A stretch of 64,000 bases of DNA. Origin: Nannocystis pusilla (GTDB lineage: Bacteria > Myxococcota_A > Polyangia > Nannocystales > Nannocystaceae). The notes beneath the pieces are model-generated. The model saw only the letters and a list, made by a program, of their open reading frames with translations. It did not search any database and was not told the DNA's origin. This document shows, one piece after another, positions 39,372-51,453 of this stretch; position 1 is the stretch's first letter; each line of letters opens with the position of its first letter. The translations under genes and the position numbers were made by a program. The DNA lies in contig NZ_JAPNKE010000002.1 of the NCBI RefSeq assembly GCF_026626665.1, forward strand, positions 7,913,168-7,977,167, read 5' to 3'.

Positions 39372-40620
39372 ATGGCCGAGACGCCGCAGGAACCGAAGAG
39401 CGAGCCGACCGACGCGAACGCCGTCCCCGACGCGAACGCCGGCCCCGACGCGACCGAGCCGGGCACGCCCACGGCGTCGCTGAGCCCCGACCTGCAGATC
39501 GCCGCGGCCGAGCTGGCGCAGGTCGGCGAGGACATGGGCGACCTCGGGTGTCCCGAAGGACATGTCGGTCGGCGACATCGCCACCGTCAAGCGCTTCGCC
39601 AAGATCCGCGCCTTCTTCGCCAAGCACGGCCACCTGCTGTGGTGGCTGCACTCGGCCTACGCCATGACCTTCGGCGCGTTCGTCATGATGTACGCCGCCG
39701 AGGGCTACGACCGCGCGCGCTGGATGGTCGTGCTGCTGTGCGCCGGCTGGCTGGTGATCGTCCTGTTCTTCCGCCACTTCGGCCAGGGCCGCGGGCAGAA
39801 GGACAAGGTCACCGACGCCAAGTCGAAGCTGCGCTTCTACGTGATGACCACGGCGCTGAAGAACCTCTACCAGAGCATGCTGTTCTTCCTGGTGCCCTTC
39901 TACTGGAAGGCCGCCACGCTCGACGCCGACAACCGCTTCTTCCTCTACCTGCTCGGCCTCCTGGCGCTGCTGTCGACCGTCGACGTCGTGTTCGACCAGG
40001 TCTTGATGCGCTACAAGGCCCCGGCCTCGGTCGTCTACCTGTTCATCCTGTTCGCCTGCCTCAACCTGGTGTTGCCGGCGATCTTCCCCGACACGCGCAC
40101 GCTCGTCACCCTGCTCGCCGCGGCCGCGCTGGCGACGGTGGTGTTCTTCACGATGCACGTGCCGTTCAAGAACCTGCTCAAGCCGGCGTGGTTCTTCGCC
40201 TTGATGGCCGCCGTCGGCGCGGCCGTGTTCACCGCCTACGCCGGCCGGCGCGGCATCCCGCCGGTGCCGATGTACGTGTCGGTCGGCGCCGTCGGGCCGA
40301 CGCTCTTGCCCGACGGACGCCTCAGCATGCACGTCAGCGCCCTGCACGAGTCGCTGATCACCGAGATGCACGCGCTCACCGACGTCGTCACCCCCGGCGG
40401 CCGCGGCGACAACCTGCTGCACGTGTGGCGCCACCGCGGGCTCGAGGTCCAGCGCGGCGCCAGCGAGCCGGCCGCCGACCCGCCGCCCGGCAGCGTGCGC
40501 CTGCGCTCGACCCTGCGCTCGTTCCACATCCCCTCCGACCGCACCGGCCCGTGGAGCATCGACGTCGTCACCGAGGACGACCAGCTCGTGGGTCGCGTCG
40601 AATTCGAGGTCATCCAATGA
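39372..40620 (+). CDS. DUF5924-like membrane protein with DUF2914 tail (possible frameshift near 39546)
   Basis: The intact part, from ATG 39562, has about 352 residues: seven or eight membrane helices ('YAMTFGAFVMMYAAEGYDRA', 'LYLLGLLALLSTVDVVF', ...) and a C-terminal DUF2914-type domain ('PWSIDVVTEDDQLVGRVEFEV'). An upstream segment of Pro/Asp/Ala-rich codons from ATG 39372 joins it if one base is restored at about 39546, next to a dyad at 39549-39562. Whether the gene starts at 39372 or 39562 is open. Its stop overlaps the aroA start (ATGA). Function unknown. Confidence 0.72.
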
Positions 40621-41903
40621 CGAGCGAAGTCCGCGTCCGCCCCCCGCCCGGCCCGATCGTGGCCGCCCTCACCCCGCCCGGCTCGAAGAGCCTGACCAAC
40701 CGCGCGCTTGTCCTCGCGGCCATGTCCGAAGGGACATCCATGCTGCGCGGCTGCCTCGACTCCGAGGACACCCAGGTCATGCGCGCCGCCCTCGGCCGCT
40801 GCGGCGTCGTCTGCGAGGCCAGCGAGGACGCCGGCGAGGTCCGCGTCACCGGCGTCGGCGGCCCGCTGCCGCGCGTCGACGACCCCGAGCGACCGATCGA
40901 CGTCGCCACCGCCGGGACCGCCGCGCGCTTCCTCGCCGCGGTGTTCGCCGCCTCGCCGATCCGCTGCGTCGTCGACGGCAGCGCGCGCATGCGCGAGCGG
41001 CCCATGGAGGGCCTCCTGCAGGCCCTGCAGGCCCAGGGCGCCGCCATCCGCTGCCTCGGCGCCGACGACATGTTGCCGTGCGAGATCGTCGGCGCCCGCC
41101 TGCGCGGCGGCGAGATCCGCCTCGCCCGCCCGCCGAGCTCGCAGTTCATCTCCGCCCTCCTGCTCGCCGCCCCGCTGGCCGAGGCCCCGCTGCGCGTCGT
41201 CCTCGAGCAGGGCACCCCCGCGCGGCCCTACGTCGACATGACCCTCGCCTGCCTGCGCGACTTCGGGGCCGACGCCCGGTGGGTCGAGCAAGATGTCCTC
41301 GAGGTCAGCCCCACCACCTTGCGCGGCCGCGACTACCACGTCGAGCCCGACGCCTCGGCCGCGACCTACCTGCTGTCGCTGGCGGCCATCTTCGGCGGCG
41401 AGGTGCGCGTGCCCGGCCTCGGCCGCACCAGCCAGCAGGGCGACGCCCGCTTCTGCGACGTCCTCGGGCGCATGGGCGCCCACGTCCTGCAGGGCCCGGA
41501 GATCACCCTGGTCCGCGGGACAGGTACGCTGCACGGCGTCGACCTCGACCTGTCGGACATGCCCGACACCACCCTGACCGCCGCCGTGCTCGCCCTGCAC
41601 GCCAGCGGGCCGACGCGGATCCGCGGCGTCGACGTGCTCCGCCACCACGAGAGCGACCGGATCGCCGCCGCCGCCACCGAGCTGCGCAAGCTCGGCGCCG
41701 AGGTCGTCGAGCACGAGGACGGCCTCGACATCACCCCGCCGGCGCAGATCGCCCAGGACGCCGCGATCGACACTTACCGCGACCACCGCGTCGCCATGGC
41801 CTTCAGCCTGGCCGGCCACGTCACGATCCGCGACCCCGGCTGCGTCGCCAAGACCTTTCCAAGATACTTCGAGGTCCTCGCCGGCCTCGGCATGGTCGAA
41901 TGA
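40617..41903 (+). CDS. aroA: 3-phosphoshikimate 1-carboxyvinyltransferase (EPSP synthase)
   Basis: 428 residues, normal length, intact frame. Shikimate pathway enzyme joining PEP and shikimate 3-phosphate. N-terminal PGSKSLTNRALVLAA with the PEP-binding Lys, 'ATAGTAARFLAAVF' (the LGNAGTAMR-equivalent), RPMEGLLQAL, 'SSQFISALLLAAPLA', 'DASAATYLLSLAA' and YRDHRVAMAFSLAG. A dyad at 40723-40736 is read in frame as 'MSEGTS' inside the N-terminal domain, in a position where the family tolerates change. Translationally coupled to the upstream membrane gene. Confidence 0.95.
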   Translation: MTSEVRVRPPPGPIVAALTPPGSKSLTNRALVLAAMSEGTSMLRGCLDSEDTQVMRAALGRCGVVCEASEDAGEVRVTGVGGPLPRVDDPERPIDVATAGTAARFLAAVFAASPIRCVVDGSARMRERPMEGLLQALQAQGAAIRCLGADDMLPCEIVGARLRGGEIRLARPPSSQFISALLLAAPLAEAPLRVVLEQGTPARPYVDMTLACLRDFGADARWVEQDVLEVSPTTLRGRDYHVEPDASAATYLLSLAAIFGGEVRVPGLGRTSQQGDARFCDVLGRMGAHVLQGPEITLVRGTGTLHGVDLDLSDMPDTTLTAAVLALHASGPTRIRGVDVLRHHESDRIAAAATELRKLGAEVVEHEDGLDITPPAQIAQDAAIDTYRDHRVAMAFSLAGHVTIRDPGCVAKTFPRYFEVLAGLGMVE

Positions 41904-43227
41904 GCGCGCGCCGGCGACGTCGTCACGGTCGACCTCGAGCGGCTCTCGCCCGAGGGCGACGGCCTGTCCGAAAGCGCAGGTATTTCAATACATGTCCCCG
42001 GGGGCTACCCCGGCGAGCGCGCCGAGGTCCGGGTCGAGCACGCCTCCCGTCAGGCCCCGCGGGCCCACGCCCGCCTGCTCTCGCTGCTGCAGGCCCACCC
42101 GGCCCGTCGCGCCCCGCCGTGCCCGCACAGCGACGCCGGCGCGGCCCCGCGGGCGGGCGCGTGCTCGGGCTGCCGCTGCAGGCGCTGGACGTCGCCGCGC
42201 AGCGCGAGCTCAAGCGCGCCGCGCTGGTCCACCGCCACGGCCTCGACCCCGGCCCCCTGGTCGCCAGCCCCGACGAGTGGGGCTACCGCTGGTCGAGCAA
42301 GCGCGTCGTCACCGGTACTTCGGGACATGTCCTCGTGGGCAGCTACCACCGCGGCTCGCACGCCCCGGCGGCGATGGACGACTGCCGCGTCGACCACCCT
42401 GCCATCGCCGCGGCCGCGCGCGAGCTGCAGGCGGCCGCCTCGGCCCTGGCGATCGAGCCCTACGACGAAGCGGCCGGCGCCGGCGACCTCCGCTACGCCT
42501 GGTTCGAAACCGACGGCCACGACGTCCTGCTGACGCTGATCACCGCGGCGCGCCCGAGCCGGGCCGCGGAGCGCTGCCCGAGGCCCTGAAGCTCCCGGCC
42601 GGCGTCGGGTGGAGCGTGCAGGCCGGCCGCGGCAACGCGGTGCGCGGCGAGCCGCCGGTGCAGCTTCGCGGAAAATCTGTCCTTTCGGTCAGCCTCGCCG
42701 GCGTGCCCGTCGAGGTCGGCCCGCTCGGCTTCTTGCAGCCCAACCCGCGCGTCGCCGAGCGGGCCTACCGCGACCTCCTCGCCGACGAGCACGGCGAGCC
42801 GCACCGCGGCGCCCTCGCGTTCGACCTCTACGCCGGCGCCGGGGTGACCACCGCCCTGCTGCGCCGCGAGTTCGCCGAGGTCGTCCCGTGCGAGAGCTAC
42901 CCCGAGAGCGCCGCGGCCCTGGGCGTCCCGGCCGAGCCGGCCGAGGTCTTCCTGGCCCGCCAGCAGGCGTCAGGCCGCGCCCCGGAGCTCGTCGTCGCCA
43001 ACCCGCCGCGCGGCGGCATGGGCCCCGCCGTGTCCGCCGCGCTGGTCCAGATGGCCGCGCCGCGCCTGCAGATCATGAGCTGCAGCGCCGACGCCCTGGT
43101 CCGCGATCTCGCCGTCCTGCAGGCGGGAGGCTACGTCCTCCGCCGCCTGCGCGCCTACGACACCCTGCCCCAGACCCCGCACCTCGAGCTGGTCGCCTGG
43201 CTGTCCCGCGGGACAGGCGAGAGCTGA
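41900..43227 (+). CDS. TrmA/RlmD-type RNA m5U methyltransferase (three frameshifts)
   Basis: About 442 residues when repaired near 41908, 42150 and 42562. TRAM-like N-terminus ('DVVTVDLERLSPEGDGL', 'GGYPGERAEVRVE'), 4Fe-4S cysteines in CPHSD and ACSGC, a mid part ('KRAALVHRHGLDPGPLVASP', 'GYRWSSKRVV'), then the SAM fold FDLYAGAGVTTALLRREF, NPPRGGMG and the catalytic Cys in 'QIMSCSADALVRDL'. It methylates uracil-5 in tRNA or 23S rRNA. ATG 41900 overlaps the aroA stop. A strict dyad (43202-43215) encodes 'LSRGTG' at the C-terminus. Confidence 0.85.
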
Positions 43228-43245
43228 CTCGCCCCTTTTATTTTC
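43216..43245 (+). terminator. Rho-independent terminator
   Basis: Six-base stem GGCGAG/CTCGCC with loop AGCTGA (containing the stop codon of the methyltransferase), followed by CCTTTTATTTTCC. A dyad at 43258-43271 lies just beyond. Confidence 0.6.
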
Positions 43246-43257
43246 CTCTCAAAGACA

Positions 43258-43271
43258 TGTCCCTCCGGACA
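43258..43271. repeat. TGTC-N6-GACA dyad, extended to CATG arms
   Basis: CATGTCCCTCCGGACATG, followed by a second small inverted repeat (GCATG... near 43271-43285). Between convergent genes. Confidence 0.85.
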
Positions 43272-43316
43272 TGCCCTTACAGGCATGTACCGTCATTCCT
43301 TCCCCATGAGCAAAAA

Positions 43317-43973
43317 TCAGAGCTGCGCTTCGATCTCGCGCAGCAGCCCGGGCAGCGCGCGCAGGTCGGCCGCCAGCCAGCGAGCGCCGGCCGCGCGGAG
43401 CTCGTCCTCGCTGCCCATCCCGTGCAGCACCCCGATCGTCGGGATGCCGTGGGTCGCGGCGCCGATCACGTCGTGGCGGCGGTCACCGACCATCACCAGG
43501 CCCTCGGCGCGGCCGGCGAACGACTGCAGGGCGCGGGCGATCACGGCCGCCTTCGGCTCGGCGTCGAGCTCGAGCGAGCGGCCGCAGATCGCCCGGAAGC
43601 AGTGATCCACGCCGAGGCCGGCGAGGATCGGCCGCGCGAACACCTCGGGCTTGCTGGTCGCCACCGCGAGGTCGGTGCGCGCCGCCAGCTCCGTCACCAC
43701 CTCGACCAGCCCGGCGGCGGGCCGCGTCTCGGCCACGGCGGTCGCCGCGTAGCGCTCGCGATAGGCGGCGATGAAGCGAGCGAGCAGCTGCGGGTCGTCG
43801 CCGATCACCGACTGCGCGCTCTCTTCGAGCGGCGGCCCGATCAGCGAACGGAGCGACGCCAGCGGCAGCGGCGGGCGACCGAGCGTCTGCAGCGCGTGGT
43901 TGAAGCAAGCGCCGATCGAGGCCAGCGAGTCGACCAGCACGCCGTCGAGGTCGAAGAGGACGCCGCGGAGCAC
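43317..43973 (-). CDS. HAD-family phosphatase (phosphoglycolate phosphatase-like)
   Basis: 218 residues. HAD motif I VLFDLDGVLVDS, a helical cap, motif II-type 'LAVATSKPEVF' with Thr-Ser, the Lys in 'EPKAAVIARAL', and motif IV 'LVMVGDRRHDVIGAATHGI'. Matches the Gph branch that removes phosphate from 2-phosphoglycolate or similar small substrates. GTG start at 43973. Intact frame. Confidence 0.85.
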   Translation of the reverse strand: MLRGVLFDLDGVLVDSLASIGACFNHALQTLGRPPLPLASLRSLIGPPLEESAQSVIGDDPQLLARFIAAYRERYAATAVAETRPAAGLVEVVTELAARTDLAVATSKPEVFARPILAGLGVDHCFRAICGRSLELDAEPKAAVIARALQSFAGRAEGLVMVGDRRHDVIGAATHGIPTIGVLHGMGSEDELRAAGARWLAADLRALPGLLREIEAQL

Positions 43974-44468
43974 GAGGTCTGTCTAGCACTCGCAGCGGCT
44001 TGAAGTCGCGCTTGAGAAGAGATCCAGACCCATGGGACAGATCGTCGTGCGGATGCACACGGCTCTGTCGCAGCGCGAGGCGGCGGCCGATGCACGCGGT
44101 GCGATGCGTGTCATCTTCGCGACCGCGGAGCTCGCGACGATCGCCGCACCTTCGGACGTCGTGACGCGGCGCGGCGAGTCAGCACACGACTTGTCCCGAA
44201 GGACAGGTCATCCACCGCCGGTCGAGCGCCGATGGAACTCGGAGAACTTCGCCGTAGAACACTGTTGGAGCCCGAAATTCCGCATTCCGTGCGAGCGCAC
44301 ACGCGTGCGCGTCCACACGGGTCTACCGCGATCCGCAGCGACGTCGAGGGTCGCGCGACGATCGCCACGGCGCTCCCCGGCCCACCGCACGCGTCTGCGA
44401 ACCCGTGCGAGAGCACACTTCGATGTGCGGCACACGAAGCGACGAGCCCATGTAATTTTTTGTCTGCG
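43974..44468. other. Intergenic region upstream of the box genes
   Basis: No gene. It holds one strict dyad at 44192-44205 and, at 44289-44300, the inverted repeat GTGCG-AG-CGCAC followed by ACGCGTGCGC, a possible operator for the box operon. The last 20 bases before boxC are AT-rich (ATGTAATTTTTTG) and may hold the -10 region. Box genes elsewhere are repressed by BoxR; no boxR is visible here. Confidence 0.4.
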
Positions 44469-46142
<1,674 letters not shown>

Positions 46143-46176
46143 GTACCCCCCGATCGTTTTGGAGCACACGGATCCC

Positions 46177-47601
<1,425 letters not shown>

Positions 47602-47616
47602 TCTGTCGCTCGTGAA

Positions 47617-47665
47617 CGCGAAAGCGGCCCCGGTTCGGCGAACCGGGGCCGTTTCGCGTTTTTCT
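47617..47665 (+). terminator. Strong Rho-independent terminator of the box operon
   Basis: Perfect 12-bp stem (CGGCCCCGGTTC, loop GGC) extended by CGCGAAA/TTTCGCG across one bulged G, followed by TTTTTC. It lies 16 bases after the boxB stop. Confidence 0.9.
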
Positions 47666-47707
47666 TCAGAGGCCCGCAGCTCCGAGAGCAGGCGACGACA
47701 TGGCGCA

Positions 47708-47721
47708 TGTCTCTTCAGACA
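47708..47721. repeat. TGTC-N6-GACA dyad (TGTCT/AGACA type)
   Basis: TGTCTCTTCAGACA, flanked by a wider inverted repeat GGCGCATG...CATGCGCC (about 47702-47734). Lies between the box terminator and the convergent TerB-like gene. Confidence 0.85.
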
Positions 47722-47798
47722 TGTTTCATGCGCCATGTTCTTCGAGCCCGCGCCGAGCCCGGTCTTGCCTCCCGACCCCGGCGACGAGCCGGAGCCCT

Positions 47799-48239
47799 TC
47801 ACTTGGCGGTGGGCAGGTCGAGGGTCGCGCCGAGGATCGCCTTGAAGCGGACCAGCAGCTTGTACTCGGGCCGCTCGACCTCGCCGTCGGCCGCGGCGAC
47901 CGCGATGACGCCGGCGAGCGCGAAGTTCTTGTCCTCCTGGCTGCCGATCTTGCGCGCCAGGGCGTCGAGCTTGGTCAGGTAGGTCTGGATCATCGAGCGC
48001 GGCTCCATCTTGATCGTCTCGACCGCCTCCTTGAACAGCTGCTCGCCCCGCGCGGCGCCGATCGAGTTCTTGATCACCGGGCTGGAGAACGCGATCATCT
48101 TCGCCTTCTCGATCTCGGCCTCCTCGACCTCACCGTCGGCGAACACCATCACCGCCATCGCGGTGACCGCCCATTCGCCGGCAGCCGTGCCGACGATCAC
48201 CGAGCTTAGCTTGTCCTTGATCGAGCTGAACCATCCCAT
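47799..48239 (-). CDS. TerB-family protein
   Basis: 146 residues, all-helical. 'AVTAMAVMVFADGEVEEAEIEKAK' and 'AGVIAVAAADGEVERPEYKLLVRF' are the two paired acidic loops (ADGE) of the tellurite resistance TerB fold. N-terminal 'MGWFSSIKDKLSSVI' is amphipathic and may bind membrane. AAGGAG nine bases upstream supports the ATG. Usually linked to stress or membrane processes; the exact role is unknown. Confidence 0.82.
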   Translation of the reverse strand: MGWFSSIKDKLSSVIVGTAAGEWAVTAMAVMVFADGEVEEAEIEKAKMIAFSSPVIKNSIGAARGEQLFKEAVETIKMEPRSMIQTYLTKLDALARKIGSQEDKNFALAGVIAVAAADGEVERPEYKLLVRFKAILGATLDLPTAK

Positions 48240-48763
48240 GCGCGAAACTCCTTGTGGCTGCCCCGATACGAACAGCCGCGAAACGCTAACAAACGGCCTC
48301 GCAGCCCGTCAACGCGGCTTGCCGCGCGAACACGGTTCGACCGTCGCATGTCTGAAGAGACAGGCACGAGCGTCCGCGCGCGCCGGTCGGCCTCCGAATC
48401 GCACGAGATGCCTCGGAACAACGATCCTGCGGCGGGGAGCAGATCCGCTCCCGCGCGATGCTCGACGCGCCGATCACGAATGACTCCTCTTTGCGGCGTG
48501 GTCGCTCGTCGCCGCCGACGATCTGCGCCGATGGTTCACCGACGCTCGCCGAACTCGCCGCCACCTCCGCGTCGCTCGCTACCTCTGGCGCAAGCGACGG
48601 CTAGCGCCTCAAGGTCGGCGGCGACGACCAGGGGATGCCCTCGTCGCAAGAGCCGCTGCCTCGGCGCGCTCGACGAGCGCGCCGCGCGGATCGATCAGAA
48701 CGCGTCGCCCTCGCGGCGAGCCGCGGTCTCTCGCGCCCCGCTCTTTGCGACCTGTCCGATGAG
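48240..48763. other. Intergenic region
   Basis: About 520 bases with one strict dyad (TGTCTGAAGAGACA, 48349-48362) and an imperfect one near 48751. No open frame with convincing codon use. The 40 bases nearest the TerB-like gene are less GC-rich and probably hold its promoter. Confidence 0.45.
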
Positions 48764-49452
48764 TCAGGACAGGCCGTGGACCGGCACGATCGCGCCGCTC
48801 GTCACGCCGAGCCCCGGGGCCACCAGCGCGTGGATGACCCGGGCGATCTCCGCCGGCTTCGTCCAGCGCGAGAAGTCCGCGTCGGGCATGTCACGGCGGT
48901 TGGTCGGCGTGTCGATGAGGCCCGGGGCGACCGCGTTGACCGTGATGCCCTCGTCGCGCAGCTCGACCGCGAGCTGGGTGGTGAGCGCGATGACGGCCCC
49001 CTTGGACATCGCGTAGGCGCTGATGCCCGCGGTCGGCTGGGCGACCGAGCGGGCGACGGTGTTGACGATCCGTCCGCCCTGCTTGCCGCTGGCGCGGATC
49101 TTCGCCACCGCCGCGCGGCTGCACAGGAACGCAGTCACCGCGTTGATCGTCCACTGGCTCTGCAGCGCCGCCAGGTCGGTGTCCTCGATCTTCTTCCAGG
49201 TGAAGCCGCCCGCCACGTGGACCGAGGCCCACAGCGTCGGCAGCCCGGCGTACAGCGCGTTGACGGCCGCCTCATTGGCCAGGTCGACGCGCGGCACGTA
49301 GCGCACCCCGGCGACGCGGTCGGCCGGGCCGTCGTCGATCGCCGGCACCACGATCGACGCCCCGGCCTCGACCATTCCTGCACGACCGCCCCGCCGAGCG
49401 CGCCGGCGCCTCCGGTGACGACGATGGTGAGCCCTTCGAGATCGCGCTGCAT
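48764..49452 (-). CDS. Short-chain dehydrogenase/reductase (frameshift near 49376)
   Basis: About 230 residues. Nucleotide-binding TGGAGALGG near the start, 'HVAGGFTWKKIEDTD', the Ser region 'IVNTVARSVAQP' and the catalytic YAMSK, then 'VAPGLIDTPTNR'. One lost base near 49376 joins '..GAVVQE' to 'MVEAGASIVVPAI'. Start ATG 49452 preceded by AAGGA. Substrate unknown. Fifty bases downstream of the di-haem membrane gene. Confidence 0.88.
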
Positions 49453-49502
49453 GCTGAGAGATCCTTCCTTGTCTCGTTGCTTTGGATGACCTGTCCGAAC
49501 GG

Positions 49503-50576
49503 TCAGCCGCGGTGGACGAACACCTTGATCATGTGCCACTCGATGTGGGTGATCTGCTCGGGCGTCGCCTTCATCTCGTTGTCGTCGACCATGCGGCGGA
49601 TGACCTCGATGACCTCGGCCTCGCTGGTGGGAGGCGCCTTCTCGACCTCCGACAGCTCGTGGCACTGGCTGCACACGCTCTCGTAGGTCTTGCGGGCCGC
49701 GGCGGCGTCGATCTGCTGCGCCGGGGCCGGCTCGGTGGCGACCGCGGGCGCGGCCCCGGGCGGCGGCGCGGCGAGCACCGCGTCGGCCTGCTCGCGCTGC
49801 TCCTCCTGGGCGCGGCGCTCCTTCAGCGAGCGCTGCAGGTCGCGCGAGATGGCGATGAGGTAGCCGGTGACCTGCCAGCCCTCGAACTCGGAGATCGGCT
49901 CGTTGAAGCTGGGCTTGATGACCATGCGGTCGACGGTGCCGACCCAGTCGAGCGGCGAGCGCGGGCGGTCGAGGATCGTCTTGAGGTCGTGGCAGGCGAC
50001 GCACTTCTTGAGCAGCACCTGGCGGCCCGCCTGCAGCGAGTCGACCGACGACAGCTCGTCGATCGGCGCCTCCTCGGGCAGCTTGGCCGACTCCAGCAGC
50101 TTCTTCACGCGGGCGCGGTTCTCGTCGCCGTAGACGTCGCCCATCTCGCTGGCGAGCGCCATCTCGCGGAACGCGTGCGGCATCGACAGGCCGGCCAGCA
50201 TGATCGTGCAGGCCAGCAGCGACGTCCCGAGCGCCGGCATCCACTCCTCGAGGTGGCGGAAGAACCGCAGGATCAGCACCTTGATCATCAGGATGAAGCC
50301 CACCCCCATCCCGAGGCACATGTGCGCGACGGTCCGCGCCGGCCACTCGACCTGGTAGTTCCACATCCGCGGCACCATCTCGAACATCAAGACGATGTAG
50401 ATCAGGATGTAGAACCACCCGAGCTGCCGGTGCAGCCGCATCAGCGAGGGCGGGGCGGCGCTCGTGCGCGTGGCTTTGTCGAACGGGAAGCCCCAGAGGT
50501 AGTACATCAGGAACACGGCAGCCGTGCCGACGACCAAAAACAGGAGCCCGAGGGAGGCGCTGAGAATGACGTCCAT
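49503..50576 (-). CDS. Di-haem cytochrome c membrane protein, unknown
   Basis: 357 residues. Four membrane helices in the first half ('ILSASLGLLFLVVGTAAVFL', 'LIYIVLMFEMVPRMW', 'GMGVGFILMIKVLIL', 'LGTSLLACTIMLAGL'), then two c-type haem sites: KKCVACHD (about 193-197) and VCSQCHEL (about 310-314) separated by a Pro/Ala linker. Probably an electron-transfer protein of the cytoplasmic membrane with its haem domains outside. No specific family assigned. Confidence 0.8.
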   Translation of the reverse strand: MDVILSASLGLLFLVVGTAAVFLMYYLWGFPFDKATRTSAAPPSLMRLHRQLGWFYILIYIVLMFEMVPRMWNYQVEWPARTVAHMCLGMGVGFILMIKVLILRFFRHLEEWMPALGTSLLACTIMLAGLSMPHAFREMALASEMGDVYGDENRARVKKLLESAKLPEEAPIDELSSVDSLQAGRQVLLKKCVACHDLKTILDRPRSPLDWVGTVDRMVIKPSFNEPISEFEGWQVTGYLIAISRDLQRSLKERRAQEEQREQADAVLAAPPPGAAPAVATEPAPAQQIDAAAARKTYESVCSQCHELSEVEKAPPTSEAEVIEVIRRMVDDNEMKATPEQITHIEWHMIKVFVHRG

Positions 50577-50595
50577 GTCGTTCGCCTGGCGCCCA

Positions 50596-51453
50596 TCATA
50601 ACCCCGGGTCCTGCGCCCCGGCGAGGGCGTACAGCAGGATCGCGGTGGCGGCCGCGACCCCCAGCGAGTCGACGCCCGGGCGCATCGGGATCGCGACCTC
50701 GGCGTCGCTGACCGCGCGCAACGCCGCCGGCAGCCCCTGACCCTCGCTGCCGACCAGGATCACGAGCCGCGCCGGCCGCTCCACCGCGCCGAGGGGCCGC
50801 GCCCGCGGACCGGGGGTCGCCGCCAGCACCGTGGCGCCGGCCCGGCGCAGCCGCTCCACCACCGCGACGAGGTCGGTGACGCCGGCGAGCCCCTGCGCGA
50901 ACACGTTCCCGGCGGCGGCGCGGATCGCCCGCCGGCTCAGCGGGTCGGCGCCGGCCCGGTCGAGCAGGAGCAGGTCGACGCCGAAGGCCCGCGCGGCCCG
51001 GACGATCGCGCCGACGTTGGCCGGGTCGCTCAGGCCCTGGGCCAGCGCGACGGTGTAGGCCGGTCGCTCGCACAGCGCCGACAACATGTCCTCCGGGACA
51101 TCTTCATGCTCTGTCCCCGGGGCCATGTCGTTCCAGCGCAGCGCCGCAGGCCGCAGGCCGCAGGCCGCGACGCCGCGGTGGAAGTTGAAGCCGACCACCG
51201 TGCGCAGCAGCGCCTGCTCGCCGACGTACACCGGCACCTCGGGGCGCGCGGCCAGGGCCGGGCCGAGGCGCGCGCAGTGGCTCTCGGTCGTCAGCACCGA
51301 GGCGATCGGGTAAGCGCTCTGCAGCAGGCGCTCGACCACCAGCTTGCTCTCGGCGATGAAGCGGCGCGGGTCGGGACGGTGGCCGAGCGCCTCCAGCTCG
51401 CGGTAGTCGGCGAGGCGCGGGTCGTCGGGGTCGTCGACGCGGACCGGGGTCAT
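50596..51453 (-). CDS. TrmH/SpoU-family RNA 2'-O-methyltransferase
   Basis: 285 residues. L30e-like N-terminal substrate domain ('RFIAESKLVVERLLQSAYPI') and the SPOUT knot: 'ALAQGLSDPANVGAIVRAAR' (motif 1 Asn/Arg), 'LVILVGSEGQGLP' (motif 2) and 'IPMRPGVDSLGVAAATAILL' (motif 3). Modifies rRNA or tRNA ribose. Its ATG overlaps the stop of the upstream ATPase-like partner gene by one base, so translation is coupled. A strict dyad at 51087-51100 is in frame inside the inter-domain segment ('TEHEDVPEDML'). Confidence 0.9.
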   Translation of the reverse strand: MTPVRVDDPDDPRLADYRELEALGHRPDPRRFIAESKLVVERLLQSAYPIASVLTTESHCARLGPALAARPEVPVYVGEQALLRTVVGFNFHRGVAACGLRPAALRWNDMAPGTEHEDVPEDMLSALCERPAYTVALAQGLSDPANVGAIVRAARAFGVDLLLLDRAGADPLSRRAIRAAAGNVFAQGLAGVTDLVAVVERLRRAGATVLAATPGPRARPLGAVERPARLVILVGSEGQGLPAALRAVSDAEVAIPMRPGVDSLGVAAATAILLYALAGAQDPGL

